DNA of 64,000 nucleotides, from positions 434,001 through 498,000 of the forward strand of contig JAGFNK010000002.1 in the NCBI GenBank assembly GCA_025769875.1. Reading direction: 5' to 3'. The stretch comes from Russula earlei (lineage: Eukaryota; Basidiomycota; Agaricomycetes; Russulales; Russulaceae). Position numbers and translations under genes: made by a program. The notes below the pieces were generated by a model, which searched no databases, was not told the DNA's origin, and worked only from the letters and a program-made list of their open reading frames with translations. Positions 25,745-37,120 of the stretch are shown here, piece after piece. Each line of letters begins with the position of its first letter. The first letter of the stretch is position 1.

Positions 25745-27991
25745 CTAATCGTCGCTCTCATCCACCTCAACCATGCCAACCTCGTATTCCCCGCAGATGT
25801 CCCATCTAGAGCCTTCTGCAGCGGCTGATACATATTTGACGAATCTCATGACACCTTCATCACGCAGAACCAGCAGGAGACGGTTGAAACCGGGTTGGAC
25901 CGTCAATAACGTGGCGTCATCATCCTCCTCGTCACTGTCGTCCATGTCAATCTCTCCGTTCCCATGGGAGCCGCTCGGACTATTATTCCCATTAGCCGTA
26001 CGCTCATGTCCATTCTGCGCTGATTTTCGGTGAGAACTGGACCTGTACACAGCCGGATCGTCTTCTTCATCGTGTGGGGCCATGTAGCACTGGAGAGAGT
26101 TAAGTGCAATACGCTAAGCGATCTTGGAGCCATTACATACCTCCCAACCTCCCCACTCGCCCGTCTGCCATCCGGTAGGTTGTGACTCCCTCGCCTTACC
26201 CTTCCCGTTTGTCTCCTGGGCCTGTTTAACGTCCGGTGTCAACCCGAGTACGACATCTAGCCTGGCTTCTTTCTCCTCACTCGTCGCCAGGGTGTAGCCG
26301 ATGCCAGGACAGAATCGACGTGCCTCCACCGCATATCGCAAAGGGAGCAGGCTTGAGATCGCAGCAAGCCATGCGCGAAACGCAGGTGCGGGAAAGAGTT
26401 CATCTTGTAGTGAACGAATGAGCGCCAGAGGTGACTGTGCCGCACGGGGCGACACGGCTGTTGATGGTCCTCCAGGGGTAGGCTGTTCGAGAACGTTGTA
26501 GCGCCATCTGTGAGGCGGGCCCTTGATACGCCAGCCCGAACCCGTTCCGGCGGTATGTGGTGGGATCGGTGAAGGGCGGTTCTTACCTAGGTCATCACGC
26601 TCGTCGAACTCGCGAAGTCCCGCGTCGAGTTTTTCGGCGATTGGTGGTGAGAGGAAGTCATACAGTTCCAGGGAAGACTCGGCTAGGAAGCGAGAGGCGA
26701 GTGCTTTGATCGTGCGGGGCAGGAGGTACGTGGGGTTTAGGAACTCGGAAAGAAATGAGATCTGGTTTTCAGTCAACGAAGAGTTCGGAACGGGGGGTGC
26801 TTCCGAGTCAGAGTAAGACTTGAATTCGGTCGATGTGGAGGTCTGATGGGCAACGACAACACAGTAAACGGGGGCAGATATAAAGGTGAAGGGGGTCCAC
26901 TCACGAGCTGTTCACGTGAACTAGGTAAGGATTGGGCGAGCTCGTCCTCGTAACCCTCTTCTCCCGGCTGGGCTGCATGGAACCAACCGCTGATACTCAG
27001 GCGTTGCCAACCGTCCTCTCCCTCGCCGACGACGACCTCCTCCACGGAATGGGAGCTCCGTCCGGGCTGCACCTCGAAGAACACGAACTGGTTCCAGGCG
27101 GGCGGGATGCTCTTGGTCGGGACGGGCTCGGGCTCGAGCGTGCCGTCGGCGCCCTCTCTGACGGGGTACAGCTCGAGCGCGCCACCCCAGCGCCGCTGCC
27201 AGAGGCGGTGGTGAGGGAGGGGCATGTAGAGGATGTAGGACACGCGCCGCGTGCCGATGGCGTCGTCGTGGTTGAGCAGGTGGCAGCCCCGGCGGTACGC
27301 GTTGACGGACATGTCCTGCTTCGCGCCCGAGAGCGGGCCGCAGCCCGTGACGGCGCGCAGGAGCTCGCGGAACTCGGCCGAGTAGAGCGCGTCGCGGAGC
27401 CTCGCGAGGTTTTGGAGGAGCGCGAGCTGCTGCTCCGTGAGGTAGGACAGCGAGGCTAGATCGCCCGTCTGGTTGACCTGGGAGGGCGGGCGCGAGCGCT
27501 CAGCCAAGGGGAAGGACAAGGGGAGCGGGCGCAGGCGCAGGTGCAGGAAACAAAAGACGACGAGGGGACGGTGGAAGACGGGGGGGGGACGCGCGACACG
27601 CACCTTGTAAATGTCGGTCTCCTTCTCGGTAAAGTGGAGCTTCGCCGAGGCACTCGTCCTTGACCCGCTGGAGGAGGTCTTCCCGGAAGAGCCTTTCGAC
27701 GAGCGCGTGCTTGAAGGGCTCGTTCGTGGCGTACGAGGCCGCGAGCCTGCGGACGTTGCCCGCCTCGAACAGATCGGGCGAGAAACACGCGACGACGTCC
27801 CGTGGGTCTTGGGGATCGGCCCTTTCAGCAGAAGCGGGAATGACGGCGGCAGGGGGAGCGGCGGGGACGGTCGTGGCGGTAGCGGCGGTGGAAGAGGTAG
27901 CGGGAGATTCGCCGTCGTGGCCGATTTTGGGCCTCTTTTGACCAGCCGTCTTGAGCTCTGGGGAGGGCGACCGCGGGTGGGTCTTGGCCAT
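25745..27991 (-). CDS. 2-oxoglutarate/Fe(II) prolyl hydroxylase, Ofd1/Tpa1 family
   Basis: Family members hydroxylate a proline of ribosomal protein uS12 and regulate sterol/oxygen-responsive transcription in fission yeast. From ATG 27,991 (MAKTHPRSPSPELK), a Ser/Ala-rich leader is followed by the catalytic double-stranded beta-helix. The iron ligands are visible as HDD in HLLNHDDAIGTRRVSYILY (about 27,270), the distal His is in SSHSVEEVV (about 27,045), and the 2-oxoglutarate-binding Arg is in RLSISGWFH (about 27,000). The second, degenerate dioxygenase-like domain runs to the stop at 25,745 and contains acidic inserts (DDSDEEDDDAT). At least three introns break the frame. Confidence 0.9.
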
Positions 27992-28332
27992 CGCTAGACG
28001 ATGGCGTTAAGAGAGAAGAGGTGAGGGTGAGGGTATAATCTCCACGAGGAGTATCAAGGATGATGGGCTAGACCACCGTCGATCTTCTCTGCTTCCGGAA
28101 GGGGAAGGGACTCGACCGCACTTCCCACTCGGGATCACAACAAGTCCCAGGTGCAACACAACACAATATATTGATACAACAAGCTAAGAAGGATCAATGT
28201 AGGCGATCTACGGACTGAAAAAAAATCACACGAGACGGAATATGGAACATAGCGCACAGGGCAGAAATACTGCCAACAGACGGGAGATGCAGAGGGGGCG
28301 TAGCGACCGAGGGAAAAAGAAGCGAAGAGACA
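27992..28332. other. Intergenic region
   Basis: About 340 bases upstream of the Ofd1-like gene and downstream of the next minus-strand gene. Nothing recognised besides an A-rich run near 28,220. Confidence 0.6.
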
Positions 28333-29352
28333 TCAATCCCTGTACTTCTCATGCTCGTGAAGTAAACCTTCGTTCGGCTGGATGGGAAGTACTATTCGGC
28401 CTGTGCTCTGTCGGCGTCCCCTAGAATGAGAACGACGGTGCTGGCGTGGCGGATGAGGGAGGTCTGTGTGCACCCATGCCTCTCGCGCATTCAGCCCTTG
28501 AACCTCACGCTCAGAGAGGTCACCAATGGCAACGGGCGCGTAAACGAGCGCCGTTGATTCGAGGCCACCGTCCAGAGCATCATCGTGCGAGGACGAAGCC
28601 GTGGGGGTGGGAAGAAGGTATATGCGGTGGAGCGTGGTATCTTTGCGCGATCTTGAAGGGAAGTCTCTCGAGTTGCGGGATAGCTGGCGGTAATAGTTCG
28701 ACACTACGAAGACGAGGTTGAGCTATGAATGGATGCGTGTCAGAAACGCGTGTTTATTCGGTTCTCGGCATGCTTGGTGGCTCACCCGTAAAATGATGAT
28801 AATGAACATGACGCCAACAAAGACCAGGACTGCCCTCTCGAACCATTGCTCGCAATTCTCTGGGCTGAGACCGATCTCGGCCAGATCGCGCATGACGTTG
28901 CTCTGTCGCGAAAGCTCCTCGCAGATTCTGGAGCGGACCGAATAATAGCTGAAGGAGGCGTAGGTTACAAACAGCGTGGAGATGGTACAGAACGTGAAGT
29001 CTGCGATGGAGAAATCACGATAGAACCGAACGTATGCGGGCACGCCCTGTGGAACAAGACGATTACAAATTGGCTCGGGGGAGCATTACTAAGGCAGGGG
29101 GTTGCTGACCTTGACGATACCAGCGAAACCGATGGCACTGGCTACCGCTGCTGTGACAAAGTATGCGGTGGAAAGGCCGCCGAGAAGACTGAGGATGTTG
29201 ACAGTCCAAGGATCTAAGGAGCCTTCCCACTCGCTCTCGGAATCCCATTTTAGGGAACGCCAGAGGGTAGAAAGTTGAACGGCAAGGAGAGAGTTAAAGA
29301 GGGCACCTATGAAGGAGGCGACTAAAACGGTGGTCCTGTTCCAGCGGGGCAT
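28333..29352 (-). CDS. Four-helix membrane protein of unknown function
   Basis: Three exons join cleanly: MPRWNRTTVLVASFIGAL...GFAGIVK, then GVPAYVRFYRDFSIADFTFC...IIIILR, then LNLVFVVSNYYRQLSRNSR to TGA 28,333-28,335. Hydrophobic segments are visible at TTVLVASFIGALFNSLLAV, ILSLLGGLSTAYFVTAAVA, FTFCTISTLFVTYASFSYY and AVLVFVGVMFIIIILRLNL. A hydrophilic C-terminal tail of about 100 residues is Ser/Arg-rich and probably cytosolic. I do not recognise the family. The arrangement is tetraspan-like but lacks a CCG tetraspanin motif. Confidence 0.75.
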
Positions 29353-29516
29353 GATAGGAGAAAGAAATGAGGGGGAGATGAAAGGAGATGGAGATGGAAG
29401 ACTTGAGGCAGGCAGACTGGGCGGCTCTCTCTCGGGGCGAGGTGACTAATATTTTAATTATTTTAATCATCTTCCATGACTTGTCGCGCCCACGAATGGG
29501 TCGTCCAACGTCCCCC

Positions 29517-30273
29517 TCATCCCATCCCATCCCGTCTATACATTCTCGTGCGTGTCACCGCCGCTGCAGCGATTACAACCCCGATCGTGACACCTTGCGA
29601 CCACATCCTCGCCTGCACGATCTTGTTGTTTTGTATATCACATCACCATCAATTGCGCCACACTTTTTGTGTGACAAACTTTGATATCTGCCCAGTCACG
29701 GTGTGATCGGTCGGTCAGTCCTAGCCTCCTTCGGGCAACAAGCCCCGGATTTCACAGCGCCCAACAACCTGCGATGGCGCTGAACTGATGTCGCTCTGTG
29801 AAATCGACCAATTTCTGGCTTGCCCTCATGTCCTTCCATCTTGCCTCCTCCCGACGTTTGACGAGCGCTACTTGGTCCCGATTGGCCCTTTCCCTGCACA
29901 TCGTATCCATACGAAAGTGCTCTATCAGCCGCGCATGCATCACCACCGGAACTGAGGTCACTCGTCGCCAGGTGGCTTTTTCAAATCGTCGTCCCGCCGT
30001 CTCTCCTGCGATGATGAACGCAGGGACGGCAACCATCACAACCCCAAACGACTTTAATGTCGGCCGTGGCAGGTTCCGATAGTAAGGCCAGCGCTTGTTG
30101 GCGATATAGGATACGGGCAATGCCACGGCCATGGGGGACTCAAGAAGGCCTTGGGCACCGCCAACCGCGACAGCGTATTGATGGTCTCTCAATTTCTCGG
30201 CCTGAGACTGCTAGGTGTTCAAGATCACCGTTGTTCCCACGGAATGTCACTAGGAAGTAAAGCTTGCCTTCAT
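29517..30273 (-). pseudogene. Second Rcf2-like copy, apparently broken
   Basis: A start ATGAAG at 30,273 joins across a GC-AG intron (30,267-30,211) to QSQAEKLRDHQYAVAVGG. This continues through an Rcf2-type N-terminal half (ESPMAVALPVSYIANKRW) to RHQFSAIAGCWAL and then TGA near 29,750. The missing second half reappears as IVQARMWSQGVTIGVVIAAA at about 29,620-29,560, ending in TGA 29,517-29,519. The stretch between them, which should encode the first HIG1 helix, has no acceptable reading that I could find. Either the copy is a pseudogene, or an N-terminal-only protein is made, or an intron was missed. Confidence 0.6.
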
Positions 30274-30568
30274 CCTCCGTTGCGTGCGTGGGTTGAAGAA
30301 GGAAGACTAATTGATTCTGGCCGCTTGCTGTTTTATAAAGGGCCCTTCGCTCGCCCTAAATGGTGTCCATGAAATCATTGGCGTCGCTGATTTCCCTTGT
30401 ACAGGAGGACACGTCTTTGGTGTTTATTATAAGGCTTGTGAATGTACAAATACAGTACCATTCAATATTCGAAATTTAACAATTATGACCCACTATTGTC
30501 CTGAACGATCGTGGAGGGCAGATGCGACAAACCGAGAGAGAGAGAGAGAACGATGCCGGTGCTGTCCT

Positions 30569-32806
30569 TTACTCGACGCGTTTGACTGTCCGTGACGCGT
30601 TTCGGAAGACGCTCCGGGGTCCGCGTTTGGTCACAGCCCAAAGGAAGACCATGATGATGATGATAAATTGCACCCACAGCCAGAGTTCGATAAGCACTTT
30701 CATTACCCTGCCCCTCTTCGATGTCGAAGCTTCGGAGCTGTGTTGTAGTTCATGCGTATCGTCAACTTTGATGAGGGGAAGATCCTGTTCCACCTCATCA
30801 CAAGGTACAGTTTGAACGCCCACTTGGGCTACGGAGGGCTTCGAGGCGGGATTTGGACTATTTTCCGCCTCGGGTTCAAAAAGGCTGTTCAATCGTCCGA
30901 TTGGCGCGGTGAAGTGGAACCGTCTGGCCGCCCAGGTGTGCGTCCGTGCCCGTACGGTCTCCGACAACCGCTGATGGTGTGTGGCCTTGAGCATCGGTTT
31001 CTGTGGCGTTTTGTCCAGGTCCTGAGACGACTTGGAATTGCTGTGGCTCCTCTGGCGACGGATCGGTCGAAGTTTGGATATCGCGCGGAGGCGAGGCAGG
31101 AGTGGCCGGGTGAGATGGTCCCGACAGGAACACATCGTAGAGGCTGCTCGAACGTAGATGGTGGTTTTCCGCATAGTCTCTACCATAATCACTGCCTAAT
31201 TCACTCCCCAGCGTGGGGCCACGCGAGGGTTGCCTTGGGACCGAAAAGAGACTGCCAGCGGGCAGGTCCACTAGCGGGGACAAAGCCGGGGAGTAAACGT
31301 CGTTGGCCATCATCACAGGCTCCACTGCCGTCGCGAGCTGGTTGGCTTGGGGTATCGAATAACCCGACGACGGTTTTGCGGGCTTTGAGCGGGGCGCCCT
31401 TCATCAGGCTATTACTGTTCACGGTGGCTTCCTATGTCGGCCTCGGCGCCTTCTCCAACGGTAGATGCTGAGAGCTGCCTGAGGTCGCCGTTGATCGAGC
31501 GGCGCAAACTTCGGAAGCGCATGGTGGAACTGGGATCATCGACTGGCTCGTCTTCCTGCTCTCGATCGTCGACGACCTCGAGTTCGACGTCGTTCCGCTC
31601 ATCGAGGAAGGCGTACAATCGCCGAATTCCCTCGGCCTCGATTTGCGCTTCGTGCAGCTTGACCGCCGTGTCGCGCTGACTCTCCAAAATTTGCTCGTTC
31701 GTTATCTCGAGCTCGCGAACCTTGGAAACGAGCTGGGCGACCAGCGCGGACTCTCCGGCCGGGGGAGGAACGACCGACGAGGGAGAAGACAGCTCAGGAG
31801 GAGACAGCTCAGGAGGAGTGGAGGCGGGGTGAAGGCTTGGCGCATCCCCTGGACTGATGTCTAGTGAGGCCGCGGAGACAGTGTCCGACGTGGCGGGCCT
31901 CAAGCCGGTCAACGGCAAGGCAGGTCTAGGCGCGAAATCACGCAAGTCGTCCTCCGCGTCGCTGCTGAACGCCCAAGAGCTTCCGCTCTTGTTGCTGCGA
32001 TGCGCCCTCACCCTGTCGTTCCACTCTCGTCTGCGTCTCTTCGCCTCCTCGTCCCGGCGTTCCACTTGCAATTGCAGGGCATCGCTCTGCGTCCTGTGCT
32101 GATCCAGCTCCTCGCGCAGCATGTCGATCTCCTTCTCGAGCTTCCCGAGCCGTCGCCGGCCGGCCAGGTTCGCGTGCGCGGACTCCGACTCGAGCTTCTC
32201 GAGCGTCTGGAGGAGCTCCGCGTTCTGATCGGCGAGGAGTGCGAGATCCGACGGCGAGACCGAGATGCGGCGCGCGTGTGAAGTCCGGTGATACGGCAGC
32301 GGGCTGGGCCCGTGGTCAGGTGTCGGAGCAGGCGAGGAGGATGGGGTGGCCCGCGGCGTCATAGACGAGGCCGAGGGCAGCCGCGCGAGGAGCGCCTTGT
32401 GCTTCTCCTCAAGAGCAATGTTACTGTTGTAGAGGTTTTTCGACAGCTCTGAAGTCATGGACAACTCTGCAAGGTAAAGTTGAGCCGTCAGTTCATTGGG
32501 GGAAGGGGGGGCGACTTGCCCCTTTCGCGTTCGCGTATGAGTTCATTCGCGCGAACGAGGAGGGACGACAGCTCTTCCCTTGAGCGTCCGTTGATCCATT
32601 CTTCAATGGCAGAGGGTACGGCTCCAGAAAAGACGTCATTTGCTAACGCGTGGATGCGATGCACGGTGGCGGATTCGGAAAGGGTCTTCACTTCAGGCGA
32701 CGTAAAGGTGTCACCGTATGGGGGAGGGGGGGGATGGCTTTTTGTATGATGCGGAGAGATTACTCCGCACAGGAAGGCGAGGACGTATGACAGTGGTCGG
32801 GATCAT
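30569..32806 (-). CDS. Coiled-coil protein with a C-terminal membrane anchor
   Basis: A long heptad-rich region (about 32,450-31,450, for example ALLADQNAELLQTLEKLES and LVSKVRELEITNEQILESQ) is followed by Ser/Pro-rich sequence. The protein ends with one hydrophobic helix, LWLWVQFIIIIMVFLWAV, plus a basic tail of about 20 residues (stop 30,569). The N-terminal exon joins RERER|ELSMTSELSKNLYN over a GC-AG intron (32,519-32,467). The start is uncertain: an upstream ATG at 32,806 could splice to the exon beginning near 32,690, which otherwise has only a GTG. A join near 31,000 needs an unusually short intron. The architecture resembles tail-anchored golgin or nuclear-envelope tethers; no specific family is recognised. 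Confidence 0.65.
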
Positions 32807-33001
32807 GAAGAGCGAGTGTGAGGGTCAAGGAGTGTGTAAAGAATAAATTCAGTGGAAAGACCATGTTGCAGCCCACTTTTGGATGAGACCGAGCGGCCAG
32901 CCAGGCTCAACAAGGCAATACAACTTGGTTCAGTTGCATCTCATTTCATGCCACGACATGACGGAAATATGTAACCATACAAAGAGAACTCTACAATAGT
33001 A

Positions 33002-35807
33002 CTATGACTTCTGAGCCCCGAATGAACCAAACGAGAACGGTGCCGAGGTCTGGCCGAATGCGAATGCGCTTGTCCCCGATGAGGCAACGTTCTTGGGCAC
33101 CCCAAACAACGGTTGTGCTATTGGTTCAGCATTCTGAGGACCCTTTGCCGTAGTATCGCTAAAGACACTACCTGGGGTAGGGGGGACAGCGGTAGGAGTC
33201 GACCTCGCCGGGTTAACGTCGAGCGCAAATGTAGAGGCGCCTTTCCCGGGGGGCTCCAGTTTCGACCCACTGCTCGCGTCCGATCCTACACCAACAAAAG
33301 AGAAAACGGGCTTCATAGTCGGCGCACTTGCGGGCGCAAACGATAGTGGTTTGGCCACCTCACCCTGGGCCTGCTTCCCTCCACTCGTAGCCCCAAATAA
33401 GGGCGTCGACTCCCTATTTGCCTCCATCGATTGCCCCTGACTTGCCGAGATAGCACCCTCCCCAGCTTTAAATGCAGACGTGACACCGCCCGGGGGGGCG
33501 CTGACAGGTTTATTCGTTCCAAACACTGACAGTTGGTTCGCTTGCAATGCAGTCGTGCTCGGGCCCGATACGTTGCTGAACGGGTTTGGCTGCGTTGTCG
33601 GTGCTGACGAGCTCTTAGGAATGCCAAAACTGAATATAGGTTTTGATAGTGAATCGGGCGCAGTGGGGGCTGCCGGGGGACTAGACGTGACACTGGTCGG
33701 CTTGCTTGTGATCCCGAAATTGAACTTCGGCTTCGATGCATCGCCGGTACTGCTAGCTGGAAGAGCGACGTTGTTTGAATTGGAGATGTTGTTCGTGGAC
33801 GTCGGAGGGTTAGAGGGTTGTGAGAATGAAAAGAAGGTATTTGAGCCATTCCCTTGCGCAGCAGATGGAACATTCGAGATGGGGGTATTTGATGGCGCCT
33901 TCGCCTGCCCGAAAGAGAAAATCGAGGAAGTTGTAGAGCTTTTTGCATCTGGTATTGATGAGGGTGCGGTAGTGGGTTGTAAATTTTGTGTAAAGAAGGT
34001 AGAGATAGCCGGATTGGATGTAACAGGGCCGCTTGCAGCGGGGGTAGGCGCTGCACTCTGCGCTGCCGGAATCGGTGCGGAGGGAAAGGTGAACAAAGAG
34101 CCGGAACTCGCCAGGGCCGTCTTGGCTTCGCGTTTGTCTTTCGCTTCACTAGGCTGGACGTTTGAAGGCGGTGTAGGTACCTTGAACAAAGGCATTGGAT
34201 CGGAGGACGCAGCAAGCGGCGGACCGCCTGTCGGGAGAGAAGGGAGAGAGATTGCGGACGTTCCTATTGGCGCAACGGAAGGCTTTTCATCAGACTTCGC
34301 GAGCGGGACCACGGGTGAAGAAGGCACGATTGCAACCTTCTTTGCTTCCGCTTCCTTTGCCTTTGCCTCTGCCTCCGCCTTTGCTTTCTCTTTCTCCTCT
34401 GCTTTTCGTCGCAGACGAGCTATCGCTTCCGCTTCCATCTCTTGCTTCTCCCATTTGGAGTAAGAATTCGATGGGCGCAACTTCGGGCTCATCTCTGTGG
34501 GCTTCACTGCCGAGCTACTGTATAGCGAGGAGACACGACGGGTGTACTGGGGTGGCGGGGGAACGGGAAACAATACCATGCGAGGACTTGCAATTGAAGA
34601 GTGACCCGAGATGCGGATCTTGCGGACTGGGCTGCCAGTAGTGGATATAGAGGCCCAGAGAAGCTGCTTGCCAGCATTAGATGAGTTGACCTGATGATAA
34701 AATTTAGGACTCGATGATCGACAATCATGTTGGTAGACGTACGGTGCGATCGCTCGGTGTCTCGGGCTCTGCAAGGGACTTATCTGGGTCCTGCCATGCC
34801 AACTCATGGGCGTCTTTTGCTGCCACATACTGTTCCTCGCTATACCACCGCTCGACAATTGCCGTTACCGAGGCAGATCGATCCGGATGTTCGGAATCAA
34901 CAGGCTAACAGTGAATGACATTAATCAGAGCAATATAAAGGATGGTCAGGGCTCACCATGTTGAATTTCGGCCGGTCCTCTTTAACAAGAACTCTCCGTA
35001 GTCGATTCCCATCAGGGCCAACCCTGAACTTGATCCCATGTGCTTCCCATTCCTCTCCGATGCGCCGACCTCTACATAAAGGATCTCTCGATATCTGGGT
35101 ATCTTCCATCGAAGGATCGGTCTCCGAAGTATCTGGGGGATGCCGGAAAGCCTTTCTTCTTCCTCTTAGGTCACCGCTATCAGTGTCTACACCCAGAGAC
35201 TCGAGGTCACGTCCGCGTTTTTGGCCACGGAATGAGTTTGTTGAATTTCGTTGTCTCCGCCTTCGGTGACGATGTAGGGCAAAATCGGTGTCCTGGTCGT
35301 CGTAAAGGATGTCATCATCTAGCCCAAAGCTGGAATCCATCTCTGTGCGGTCGCGTTTCTTGCCGCCGCGGGACATCTTGTCTTCTGATACACCATTCAT
35401 TTCGACATCATCCCCCTTTTGCATGCGCTTCTTGAGATGACGACCAGACACCTTTCTACGTCTCTTGTCATGACGATTCTCCTGGGAATATCGTAAATCA
35501 CTGTCGTCGCTCGAATCTGCCACTCGCTTGGACCGCCTAGGGGCTGGTATTGAATCCACATCAAAACCAGAGTCGTGAATCGCATGGCTATTACCGGAAT
35601 CCCGTTAATTGTCAAAGGTTTGAACTTGGTTATTCCGCACCTGTGGGGTTTCGCTTCCCGCTGGTCTCCTGACTCCTCGTCACGTGCATTAGCGTGACCA
35701 TTCTCGGGATGGAGGTCTGCATGGCCAGAGGGCACAGGGGCACGCAAAGCCTGGGTGGCGGCACCGGCGTTAAACGGCAACCGTTTTGTACTAGCAAAAA
35801 GCAACAT
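33002..35807 (-). CDS. FG-repeat nucleoporin
   Basis: Nuclear-basket-type FG nucleoporin. The N-terminal part is basic and charged, with NLS-like runs (HRHRRRRQR, DKRRRK), then a conserved block around EWEAHGIKFRVGPDGNRLRR and KEDRPKFNM. A short coiled segment rich in Glu/Lys/Ala (about 34,430-34,340) precedes the FG region: FSFG, FNFG, FGxxK, and the end FSFGSFGAQKS at 33,002. Exons join KPHS|HAIHDSGFDVDS (about 35,640-35,590), NMPVDSEHPD (about 34,960-34,915) and PSDRT|VNSSNAGKQLL (about 34,740-34,690). ATG 35,807 (MLLFASTKRLPF) is my provisional start. A Nup1/Nup60/Nup124-like role is inferred. Confidence 0.82.
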
Positions 35808-35913
35808 GAGTTGACGTCGAAAACAAATGAAAAACACACACGTCGGCTTGGCATTCTTGTCATGTCCGGAAACTTGAAGTGTACCTGGAGTTGGGACTTG
35901 TTGAGTAGCAAAG

Positions 35914-36403
35914 TCATATCCTTCCCCTATAGAACCTGTCACAATCGCAGAGACCAACTGGAATATAATTCACTATACCATTTCCTCGTGTCACAGGGTC
36001 GACAGGACTCGATTGGTCGAGTGTTTGAACATTTCGCGTTCTATCCTGCATTTTCCTCTTATCCTCGTGGGCGAGTCTAGCTGCGGCATAAGCGACGTTG
36101 AAGGGTCGCTGGTCGTTGTCTGGAATTCCGTATCGTCGGCGGATTAATCTTGAAAATCCCACATCGAGTGAGAACTGAGGGAAGGTGGAAGAAACATACA
36201 TACAGTTTGTAATGTCTCTCTTTCCAGCGTAGAAAATAGACTCGCCCATGCCGGAAGACGAGGAGGAGAACGAGGGTGGACGCTCCGAGGGCACAGATCT
36301 TGAAGAAAGCGGAAAAGCCCGAATTTTGTGCAACTCTTCCACGGCCAACGGGAAGAGCGCCACCTAAAATGTCGGAGGATTCAAAGTCAAAATCTGAAGC
36401 CAT
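35914..36403 (-). CDS. Small single-pass membrane protein, unknown
   Basis: From ATG 36,403 (MASDFDFESSDILGGALPVG) one intron joins ERHYKL|LIRRRYGIPDNDQR (about 36,212-36,152). There is one hydrophobic helix (FFKICALGASTLVLLLVF) followed by a strongly basic stretch, then RPFNVAYAAARLAHEDKRK and a tail to TGA 35,914. The Arg-rich IRRRYGIPD block after the helix suggests a conserved cytosolic or matrix segment. Family not recognised. Confidence 0.62.
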
Positions 36404-37120
36404 GGATGGGTCGGATAGGGTATTGGGCGAGCTTCGGGGGGTAGCGAGTGAAGGAAGAGTTGATGCGGGCCGCGATGGGCACGCGTGGAGATGAGCGCGG
36501 CGTGGAGTGGAGTGAGTTGAGTGATGAAACGAAAGGCACGCCACGATTGACGGTACGCGTCTCATTTAGGGCGGAGCTTTAAACCCTCGGTGCTTAACAA
36601 ACAAACGAAACGAAACCGAAACGCTCTGATGATGGCCTGCTTTGTTCAATTGTTCCTTATCGTTCGCGAGCCTCAGTGTTCTTGTGTTATTCGATTCGGT
36701 TCCCACTCGCTTCTGCCTAGGGACATAGCAGACCGTGCTTTCGTCTCCTCTACTGGTGATGTGGAAGAACAACGCGCTGGCACTTGGTCCACGCTTGAAT
36801 GCCCTGACTGTACACGGTGGTCATTCGAGTACTAAACCAAGTCGTACACATACGCATACGCATAATAAAATTTTTATTTGACTCATTTGAAGCTCAGGAT
36901 TTGTTGGTCATTCAACTTTACGGACCGGATGATGAAGAAATCCTCGTTCCCGACGGAGCACTGGAATCTGTGGGAACTGGGATTCGCAAAAGGCCGGGAG
37001 ATTTATTAAGCCATCTCAACCGAGTCGTGCTCGGTTTCACTTCCCCCTCCCCCCCGTCGCAGTTGCTTCCCCAGTCTCAATCTCTAGAGCATTTCCTTCG
37101 GTCTTCACTCCTCTCCTGCC
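36404..37120. other. Intergenic region (divergent promoters)
   Basis: About 720 bases between the small membrane protein and cytochrome b5. There is a CATACGCATACGCAT microrepeat near 36,850, an AT-rich AATAAAATTTTT just after it, and a pyrimidine-rich tract (about 37,040-37,110) upstream of the cytochrome b5 start. No gene recognised. Confidence 0.6.

Noticed and set aside
26932..27459. Open frame on the + strand opposite the Ofd1-like gene
   Set aside because: GC-rich codon shadow; the minus strand encodes the conserved HDD and RLSISGWFH motifs.
30526..30552. GA dinucleotide run
   Set aside because: Short simple-sequence repeat in an intergenic region; not informative.
30752..31471. 239-codon + strand frame opposite the coiled-coil gene
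   Set aside because: Composition is shadow-like and overlaps a gene with a clear membrane anchor and coiled coil on the other strand.
33480..34463. Long open frame on the + strand opposite the FG nucleoporin (over 300 codons)
   Set aside because: It is the mirror of low-complexity FG/Ser/Pro repeats; the minus frame has FSFG motifs and coherent exons, the plus frame has none.
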